Origin: Nitrosarchaeum sp.
Lineage (GTDB): Archaea; Thermoproteota; Nitrososphaeria; Nitrososphaerales; Nitrosopumilaceae
Direction of reading: 5' to 3'
Assembly (NCBI GenBank): GCA_003569705.1
Contig: BGOU01000003.1
Span: 1-64,000, forward strand
DNA: 64,000 bases
The notes under the pieces are model-generated. The model ran no database searches, had not been told where the DNA came from, and saw only the letters and a list, made by a program, of their open reading frames with translations. The stretch's first letter is position 1, and each line of letters starts with the position of its first letter. Of this stretch, positions 58,372 through 64,000 are shown in pieces. The position numbers were made by a program, and so were the translations under genes.

Positions 58372-58512
58372 CAGTGTACAATATTTAGAAAAAATACCAA
58401 TTCAGAATGAGCATATGAAGAATTTACTCACATTATGATTAAATTATATATAAAAATACTTTCAAAGCATCTAAAAATTTGAGAAAAAAGTCACTGAATT
58501 AAATAGGAGAAT

Positions 58513-59918
58513 TTGGTGGTAAAAACCTGAATCAAATAACTACAACAAATCCAGCAACTGGCGAAGAGATTGCAAAATATACAGCAATGGATAAAGAGCA
58601 AGTATTCCAATTAGTTGGAAAGGCAAGAAGAGCCTTTCCAGAATGGAAAAAAGATTATGAAAAACGTAGGAGTTACATCTACGTATTAGTTGAATATTTA
58701 AAAAAGAACAAAATGGAATTGGCAAAAGTTGCAACATCTGAGATGGGAAAAACAATCAAAGAATCAATCGGTGAAGTTGAAAAATGTGCATGGGCATTGG
58801 AATTTTATGCAGATAATGGAGATAGTTTTCTTGCTGATGAAGTATTAAACACAGATGCAAGAAAAAGTTTTCTTACTTTTGAACCACTTGGTGTGATTGG
58901 TTCAATTATGCCTTGGAATTTTCCTTATTGGCAAGCTCTAAGATTTGCTGCACCATGTTTAATGGCAGGTAATGTCATAGTAATGAAACCATCTAGAGTG
59001 ACTATGCAAACAGGCATTGAGATTGAAAAAGCATTTACTGAATCAGGCATACCAGATGGAATATTTCAGACAGTAGTAGGAAGTGTAGAATCTGCTAATC
59101 ATCTTATAGATTCGGATGTTAATGCGGTGACATTTACAGGCAGCACAGATGCTGGTGCTAAGGTAGGACAAAGAGCTGCAATGAATTTAAAAAAATGTGT
59201 TTTGGAGCTTGGAGGAAGTGATCCCTTTATCGTACTAGATGATGCAATTATTGAAAAAGCTGCAGAAGGAGCAGTTAAAGGCAGATTCATTAATTGCGGT
59301 CAAAGTTGTGTTGCATCTAAAAGATTCTTTGTTAGTAAAAATATTGCTAAAGATTTTATTGAGTTATTTATCAAAAAAGCATCTCAATTAAAAGTTGGAG
59401 ATCCTACTTTAATTGAAACTGATATTGGACCTTTATCAAGTAAAGGAAGTTTAGAAACCATTTCAGGAATTGTAGAAGATGCAAAAGAGAAAGGTGCTGA
59501 AATTCTTTTAGGTGGTTCAAAAATTGATGGAAAGGGTTACTTCTATCAGCCCACAATTCTTACAAATGTTAAACCAAATATGAGAATTGCAAAAGAAGAG
59601 ACATTTGGTCCAGTTGCTCCTATAACAATAGTTGAAAATGAAAGTGAGGCTGTAAGGTTAGCAAATGATACAGAATTTGGATTAGGAGCAAGTATTTGGA
59701 CTAAAGATCTAGCAAAAGCTGAAAAAATATCAAGACGAATAGAATCTGGAATAGTTAGTGTCAATAATGTGGTAATTTCAGATCCAAGAATCCCATTTGG
59801 TGGAATAAAACACAGTGGATTTGGAAGAGAATTATCAAGATACGGAATGCTTGAATTTGTGAACATCAAATCAGTCAGATTCTATGATAATCTAAGTCAC
59901 CACCATTACGTGGAATAA
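58513..59918 (+). CDS. Aldehyde dehydrogenase, succinate-semialdehyde type (start frame-broken)
   Basis: NAD(P)-dependent dehydrogenase with PWNFPYWQALRFAAP, GSTDAGAKV, the active-site glutamate in LELGGSDP and the cysteine in NCGQSCVASKR. The sequence fits succinate-semialdehyde dehydrogenases, but the substrate is inferred. The conserved N terminus (QITTTNPATGEEIAKYT) lies upstream of the first in-frame ATG at 58587 and has no start in its own frame. A GGAG at 58506 followed by TTG 58513 or GTG 58516 fits if one A is restored in 58521-58525, giving about 468 residues. Confidence 0.88.
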
Positions 59919-59978
59919 GTTCTCTCAATCATGAAAATTAGAGTTTACCTTAAGTATGATTTTGACGTAGAGTATTAC

Positions 59979-60091
59979 GACGAGGACGCCCATTAACAAT
60001 ATGTTTTGGGTGAAGATCAGTGTGATCTTGGGAACGCCTTGAACTTTGGGGTATAATCAAAGTTCATGATTCCCGTTGAATAATCCTCGTC
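59979..60091 (+). ncRNA. Candidate structured RNA, closed four-way junction
   Basis: Not matched to any RNA I know. An 8-pair stem GACGAGGA (59979-59986)/TCCTCGTC (60084-60091) encloses three hairpins. The first is CGCCCA/TGGGTG (59987-60012) with an inner AACA/TGTT. The second is AAGATCA-GTG-TGATCTT (60013-60029). The third is GGGAA/TTCCC with TGAACTTTG/CAAAGTTCA (60030-60074). The segment is GC-richer than its surroundings and lies between two convergent genes. On the plus strand the closing stem is followed by TTTTCTTT, like a terminator. A weak TATA-like CCTTAAGTAT lies 59948-59957. Strand is inferred. Confidence 0.6.
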
Positions 60092-60365
60092 AGTTTTCTT
60101 TATCATCGGCTTCGTCATAATCACATTCTTCTAATTCAATATGAGTTGGACTACCATTTTCATTAAAGTAAATTTCAATACAGATATCAGATGTCAAAGT
60201 TGAGGCTAAAGTTTCAGCTAGTTCCTTAGGAAAATTATCTAATATGTTAGAATTTGAGGAATATTTGTATTCAGTAAGTTCATCGTCATGATAGAAATCT
60301 ATCTCAATATTCCCATTTGCATATTTTCTGACTCCAACAACTTGACCAAATATACTGTAAGACAA
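60090..60365 (-). CDS. Small acidic protein of unknown function
   Basis: Not recognised. The 91 residues are strongly acidic with a beta-rich first half (GQVVGVRKYANGNIEIDFYHDD in short) and an acidic C-terminal tail (ECDYDEADDKEN). It starts 2 bases after the hemerythrin gene stop, so they form one unit. Confidence 0.72.
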   Translation of the reverse strand: MSYSIFGQVVGVRKYANGNIEIDFYHDDELTEYKYSSNSNILDNFPKELAETLASTLTSDICIEIYFNENGSPTHIELEECDYDEADDKEN

Positions 60366-60367
60366 AT

Positions 60368-60925
60368 CTAATTTCCGTGTTGAGAAACATCTTTGGTTAG
60401 GGTTTCAGCTAATTGTTCATAATGTTCTCTGGTTTTTCCAATTTCTTTGAGTTTTAATTCCTCAATCTCATTTAGTTCATTATCAACCTTTTTTGAAACA
60501 TATTGTAAACGTGCTTCAGCCATCATAAACAATCTATTATTTTCTTTCCACAAATGTTCTGTTATATGCTCTACATATTGTTGCATATCACTAATCAATT
60601 TTGTAGAATTACCAGATGAAATGTAATCTTTAGCAGAACTTTCCATTTCTTTTCCAATTTCTCTTGAACGTTCGTGATCCATCAACATCATTGCAATTGG
60701 ACCCATATTACGTGGCATTCCTGCTTGTTCTAATGCAGGGAATAGTGAATTCTCTTCTTTACTATGATGACAAACATCAGTGAAATTTTTTGAAAAATCA
60801 ATAACAGGTAACAATATAGATTCAGGAATTTGTTTTCCATCATTTAGAAGTTGAATTGTAGATTCCATTGCTTTGATGACTTTTTCTATTAGATCATGAT
60901 CTCGTCTTAAAGATGCAGTTGACAT
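60368..60925 (-). CDS. Hemerythrin-like domain protein
   Basis: The 185 residues form a four-helix HHE bundle with the di-iron ligand pattern H10, H53/H54, E58, H84, H120 and H124. A C-terminal helical tail follows. Such proteins bind oxygen or iron, or sense redox and nitric oxide; which applies is unknown. It precedes the acidic unknown gene in the same transcript. Confidence 0.87.
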   Translation of the reverse strand: MSTASLRRDHDLIEKVIKAMESTIQLLNDGKQIPESILLPVIDFSKNFTDVCHHSKEENSLFPALEQAGMPRNMGPIAMMLMDHERSREIGKEMESSAKDYISSGNSTKLISDMQQYVEHITEHLWKENNRLFMMAEARLQYVSKKVDNELNEIEELKLKEIGKTREHYEQLAETLTKDVSQHGN

Positions 60926-60999
60926 AATATTTACAAATGAAATCCAATATCTATATCTTATTCAAATTTTCAGATAAATAATTAAAAGATGGGAAATTA

Positions 61000-61020
61000 G
61001 TTAACGAGTTATTCGTTAAC
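61000..61020. promoter_or_regulatory. Inverted repeat GTTAACGA/TCGTTAAC
   Basis: Eight-base arms at 61000-61007 and 61013-61020 with a 5-base centre. A third TTAACGA half-site follows near 61033-61039 inside the end of the Lys-rich protein gene. It could be a terminator for that gene or an operator for the hemerythrin unit. Confidence 0.4.
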
Positions 61021-61032
61021 AATTTTGTGTCT

Positions 61033-61284
61033 TTAACGATTAGAAAGGCTTTTTGCTTTAACAAATACCCAAATCTTTTTTGTCATTTCACTTGGTGCAA
61101 TAGGTTTGTTACCAAAAACTTGTTCTACAGTTTCTTGACGACCTGCAAAGTTAATTGCATAACCACCGAATGCTGGTTTTCCAGATTTTGATTTGGTTGA
61201 TGATTTTGCTTTAGTCTTTGATTTTGTACTAGTGCTTTTAGTTGTAGTTTTCTTTTTTGTTGTAGCTTTATTTTTTGCTGCCAA
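61033..61284 (-). CDS. Lys/Ser/Thr-tailed small protein, possible chromatin factor
   Basis: The first 36 of 83 residues are almost only Lys, Thr, Ser and Ala, like a histone H1 tail. The compact rest (QETVEQVFGNKPIAPSEM, then KKIWVFVKAKSLSN) resembles a small DNA- or RNA-binding helical domain, loosely like SWIB-type domains. Family not assigned. Nucleic-acid binding is inferred from charge. Confidence 0.7.
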   Translation of the reverse strand: MAAKNKATTKKKTTTKSTSTKSKTKAKSSTKSKSGKPAFGGYAINFAGRQETVEQVFGNKPIAPSEMTKKIWVFVKAKSLSNR

Positions 61285-61317
61285 TTTCTTATTATATTTT
61301 AAATTAAGTATAATAAC

Positions 61318-61974
61318 TTACACTTTTGTATAATGTAAAACAAGGTAATTTTCGAGTCTTTTTATTGTATTTAATCTGAGTCTAGGTGATTTTATGATTT
61401 TATCAAAACCTTTTCCTTGAACAAATGTTATTGCATCAGTACCTCCAATGATAAATGGAGCAACGGTTATCAAAATTTCATCAAACAAATTACTTTGGAT
61501 AAATTGCCAGTTAACTGTTCCACCGCCTTCAACCAGAATAGTATTAATTTTTCTTTTACTTAGATTATTCATTAGTGATTTTATGTTGACTGAATTTTCA
61601 CCAGTCATAATTATTTCAACAGGAAATTTTTTTAATTTTTGTAAATTTAGTTTACTGATTTTTTTACAAACTGCAATAATAGTTGGAATTGTATTACATG
61701 TTTGTAAAATTTTGGAATTAACAGATATAGTTCCTTGAGAATCTAAAATTATTCTTGTAGGATTTTTTCCTTTTGCATATCTTACAGTAAGTAATGGATC
61801 ATCTCTATGTACGGTATTTTTTCCTACCAGTATTGCATCAACCTTTGAACGAAGTTTATGAAGTCTAATTCTGTCTTTTTTAGAAGATAGTTTTGAATCA
61901 CCTAAACGTGTAGCGATTTTTCCATCTATTGAAATTGCTGCACTTAGAATTACATGTGGTCTAGATTTTTCCAC
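61318..61974 (-). CDS. Diaminohydroxyribosylaminopyrimidine reductase (RibD C-terminal/ArfC type)
   Basis: NADPH enzyme reducing the ribosyl side chain in archaeal riboflavin and F420 synthesis. The 218 residues have LSAAISIDGKIATRLGDSKLSSKKDR, VDAILVGKNTVHRDDPLLTVR, ILVEGGGTVNWQFI and APFIIGGTDA. It matches the single-domain archaeal reductase without the deaminase domain of bacterial RibD. It overlaps the amidohydrolase by 14 bases. Confidence 0.9.
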   Translation of the reverse strand: MEKSRPHVILSAAISIDGKIATRLGDSKLSSKKDRIRLHKLRSKVDAILVGKNTVHRDDPLLTVRYAKGKNPTRIILDSQGTISVNSKILQTCNTIPTIIAVCKKISKLNLQKLKKFPVEIIMTGENSVNIKSLMNNLSKRKINTILVEGGGTVNWQFIQSNLFDEILITVAPFIIGGTDAITFVQGKGFDKIIKSPRLRLNTIKRLENYLVLHYTKV

Positions 61975-63151
61975 GTACTATTTTACCTCCAATCATCACA
62001 GCTCGAATCGTAGATTCTGATGCTCTATGTACAATAGATGCATGTGGATTATGCATTGGCTCTAAATCCAATGCATGTTTATCCATGAAAATACAATCTG
62101 CAAATTTACCATTTTCAATTACTCCAATATCTTTTCTTAAAATTTTTCCACCGTTCACAGTTGCCATTTTTAGAATTTCTTTTGGATTGATTCTTTTCTT
62201 GTGAATACCCATGGTTACTTTCCACAAGTAATCCATTTCTCTAAACATATCTGGAGAATTTATCATTACATTATCAGTGCCTAATGCTATTGTACAACCA
62301 GCTTTTTTCATCAATTCAATGTTAGGAATTCCTTCAGCAAGTGCAGCGTTTGCTCTAGGACAAATCACAATTCCACGAGTTCTTTTTGTTGCAGCATGTA
62401 TATCGCCTGATGAAGCATGAGTCATGTGTACTAGAAAATGAGGTTTTATATTCAGGGCACGTATCGTTTCAGATTTTCCAGTAATCTTCTTTGATATAGA
62501 GACACTTTGTTTTGTCTCAGATGAATGAATAGCTCGAATTTTAGGTGTACCAGAATAATAATTTAACACAGAAGAACTATTTTCATTTGCTCCACTTATT
62601 CCAATACCATCGCATTTCTTTAGTAATTCTGTGAGTTCATCCATTTTATGTCTAGGTAAAGGAATGTTTTTTTTAATTTCAATTGGTCCTTGATAGAATT
62701 CTAGTCTTCCAAGAATAATTGAACGCAGTGGCAATTCAGACAGAACTTGTTTTAGTAGTAAAACACCTTCAATTCCACCCTCTCTAAAATCTACAAACGT
62801 TGTAATTCCTTTATTTAACATGGAATGACAAGAATTTTTCATAAAACTTGCAAGATATGTTTTATCGGTATTTTTCAGAATTATTGGTTTAGCACCAGAG
62901 ACAGGATGAATTCGTTTATCAACTGAGCTATTCAGAGTAACATCTTTTGCAATAGAATCACCAATATGCGTATGACAGTTCACAAATCCTGGAATTAATA
63001 ACAATCCTTCACAGTCTATTGATTCTTCTTTTGCACTAGCTCCTATATTGGGTTGGATTCGTTTGAATCTTTGATCTTGAATCTGTATATTAGTATTTGA
63101 AACAAAATCTAATTCTTTACCTAATAAGATACTTGCATTTTTGATTAGCAT
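61961..63151 (-). CDS. Deaminase-type amidohydrolase in the riboflavin/F420 operon
   Basis: A 396-residue amidohydrolase of the ATZ/TRZ (MtaD/SsnA/guanine-deaminase-like) branch. Metal ligands: H60 and H62 in GFVNCHTHIGDS, the HSSET motif near residue 210, a histidine in VHMTHAS, and the aspartate of LGTDNVM near residue 300. Members deaminate heterocyclic bases. It lies between GTP cyclohydrolase III (7-base overlap) and the ArfC-type reductase (14-base overlap), which suggests a step on the pyrimidine intermediate. The exact reaction is not known. Confidence 0.85.
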   Translation of the reverse strand: MLIKNASILLGKELDFVSNTNIQIQDQRFKRIQPNIGASAKEESIDCEGLLLIPGFVNCHTHIGDSIAKDVTLNSSVDKRIHPVSGAKPIILKNTDKTYLASFMKNSCHSMLNKGITTFVDFREGGIEGVLLLKQVLSELPLRSIILGRLEFYQGPIEIKKNIPLPRHKMDELTELLKKCDGIGISGANENSSSVLNYYSGTPKIRAIHSSETKQSVSISKKITGKSETIRALNIKPHFLVHMTHASSGDIHAATKRTRGIVICPRANAALAEGIPNIELMKKAGCTIALGTDNVMINSPDMFREMDYLWKVTMGIHKKRINPKEILKMATVNGGKILRKDIGVIENGKFADCIFMDKHALDLEPMHNPHASIVHRASESTIRAVMIGGKIVRGKI

Positions 63152-63897
63152 GATAATTCATAAACATCAGGTTTTTCTTTACCTGAATCTCTAATTTCTC
63201 TTATTGTATCAAGAGATTTAGTTGCAAGTTTTACAGCCTCTCTACCAGTTTTTGCATTACCTATTCCACAATTCAAAGTAATATCATCTTCATTTTCGAT
63301 TAATTCAATGAAGTCTTTTACAGAGTTTTTAGCATCATCATTTGCAACGACCATAAAATTATCTCCACCCATAAAAAATGTAAGAGAATTTTTTTTTAGA
63401 AAAAATTTCGACATTTTCGCATATAAATTAAAAATTGTTGAAGTAATCTCATAGGGAGAATTTATTTTTCGCCTAGAAGTAAGATTGTCTACATCAAAGT
63501 GCATTATTGAAACTTTTTGTTCAGATTTGCCATTAATAAAACCAAAAATAGCATATTCCTTACTTAGAAAAGTCTCATTTTTTTTCCCTTCATACGCTTT
63601 GAGATTTGCTTCAAATGGAGAATCAGCATAGCCAAGTGACATAGATAATCTGACATCAAAAGATTTTTCAAGATTTTTTTGAATCTCGATATGATCATCT
63701 AAAGTCAATCCATTAGAAACTACAAAAAATTCATCGGCTCTATTTAAGAAAACAAGGCAATTTTTTTCTGAGAATAATTTTTGAATCTCTTTGTATAGTG
63801 ATGCCTGAAGCATTTGAAGTGCATGTTCTCTGTCACTACCTAGGGTTAGAGTCCAAGGTCCATAGCCATTTATTTTCAATATGCTAAGTTGAATCAT
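63145..63897 (-). CDS. arfA: GTP cyclohydrolase III
   Basis: Archaeal enzyme opening GTP to a formylated pyrimidine (FAPy), the first step of riboflavin and F420 synthesis. The 250 residues have the two cyclase-like repeats of the family: ILKINGYGPWTLTLGSDRE, the VFLNRADEFFVVSNG start, and IMHFDVDNLTSRR with the second metal site. It overlaps the amidohydrolase at its end and its ATG overlaps the TGA of the gene at the right edge. Confidence 0.92.
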   Translation of the reverse strand: MIQLSILKINGYGPWTLTLGSDREHALQMLQASLYKEIQKLFSEKNCLVFLNRADEFFVVSNGLTLDDHIEIQKNLEKSFDVRLSMSLGYADSPFEANLKAYEGKKNETFLSKEYAIFGFINGKSEQKVSIMHFDVDNLTSRRKINSPYEITSTIFNLYAKMSKFFLKKNSLTFFMGGDNFMVVANDDAKNSVKDFIELIENEDDITLNCGIGNAKTGREAVKLATKSLDTIREIRDSGKEKPDVYELSC

Positions 63898-64000
63898 TTT
63901 TGAATCCTTTGTATTTCATCAAATATTTTTACAACTGCTTCGACTGCACGCTCTGCTACAGGTCGTATTCTAGCATATGCCTGTCTTTCCTGTATTCCAG
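63894..64000 (-). CDS. C-terminal end of an unidentified gene
   Basis: The last 34 codons of a gene entering from the right edge, ending in TGA that overlaps the GTP cyclohydrolase III ATG as ATGA. The visible residues are helical and basic/acidic (RIRPVAERAVEAVVKIFDEI). It is the upstream member of the riboflavin operon; identity cannot be told from this end. Confidence 0.6.
   Translation of the reverse strand, partial: GIQERQAYARIRPVAERAVEAVVKIFDEIQRIQK

Noticed and set aside
59979-60091. Degenerate tRNA instead of a new RNA
   Set aside because: The outer stem and three hairpins suggest a cloverleaf, but there is no T loop (TTCAAAT-like), no anticodon-type seven-base loop and no D-arm pattern.

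Overview
This AT-rich window comes from a marine ammonia-oxidising archaeon of the Nitrosopumilus type (Thaumarchaeota, group I.1a). The evidence is the archaeal information-processing genes (TFE, NAC, Csl4, Dph2, TiaS, Trm56, thermosome, L44e and S27e), a secreted thaumarchaeal S-layer protein, a cobalamin cluster, a class II HMG-CoA reductase, and many promoters whose TATA box lies 25-30 bases upstream of a start codon. No ammonia-oxidation genes are present. I saw no insertion sequence, integrase, prophage or CRISPR array.

Layout. 1-4243: a very large S-layer gene running off the left edge. 4447-7003: a MoaD-ThiF fusion coupled to threonine synthase. 7794-15153: a nine-gene histidine operon (hisG-D-C-HAD-B-H-A-F-I) with an embedded HAD phosphatase and no hisE. 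16075-18427: class II HMG-CoA reductase and a sugar-dehydrogenase-like propeller. 18510-18599: initiator tRNA-Met carrying a 15-base intron in its D loop, abutting tiaS. 20008-29895: dph2, TPR protein, dehydrogenase, csl4, pheA, guaB, a folP/mptE divergent pair and guaA. 29947-38944: a 31-residue zinc protein, malic enzyme, zinc-finger NDH-2, small enzymes, ROK kinase, thermosome and adenine deaminase. 39016-39491: two ribosomal proteins. 39474-43649: cobalamin genes cobY-cobS-cbiB-cbiP-cobD. 43733-46286: an Asd-like dehydrogenase, an Lrp regulator and heme o synthase. 46281-50004: small proteins, two phasin-like proteins, a receiver protein and a thioesterase. 50060-52288: a UbiD decarboxylase operon whose first gene ends in a perfect 18-base tandem repeat. 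52322-53156: gene-free. 53157-58371: NAC, PUA, PhoU-like, methyltransferase, HflX, Trm56 and TFE. 58513-61284: aldehyde dehydrogenase, a strongly folded intergenic RNA candidate, hemerythrin and a lysine-rich protein. 61318-64000: an archaeal riboflavin/F420 operon (GTP cyclohydrolase III, amidohydrolase, reductase).

Several neighbourhoods form pathways. The his operon makes histidine. HMG-CoA reductase and the UbiD protein could serve two steps of the archaeal modified mevalonate route. MptE and FolP act in sequence on pterins. The cob genes cover the end of B12 assembly. The operon at the right edge holds the first step and a later reductase step of archaeal riboflavin and F420 synthesis, with a deaminase-type amidohydrolase between them.

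A caution applies throughout. At least a dozen genes are split by what looks like one missing base, mostly inside short homopolymers and on both strands. In almost every case adding one base restores a full-length conserved protein, so I annotate these as single genes and read the breaks as sequence errors. The most interesting observations are the structured RNA candidate at 59979-60091, the D-loop intron of the initiator tRNA, the CbiP lacking its glutaminase domain, the amidohydrolase inside the riboflavin operon, and several small or repeat-bearing proteins.
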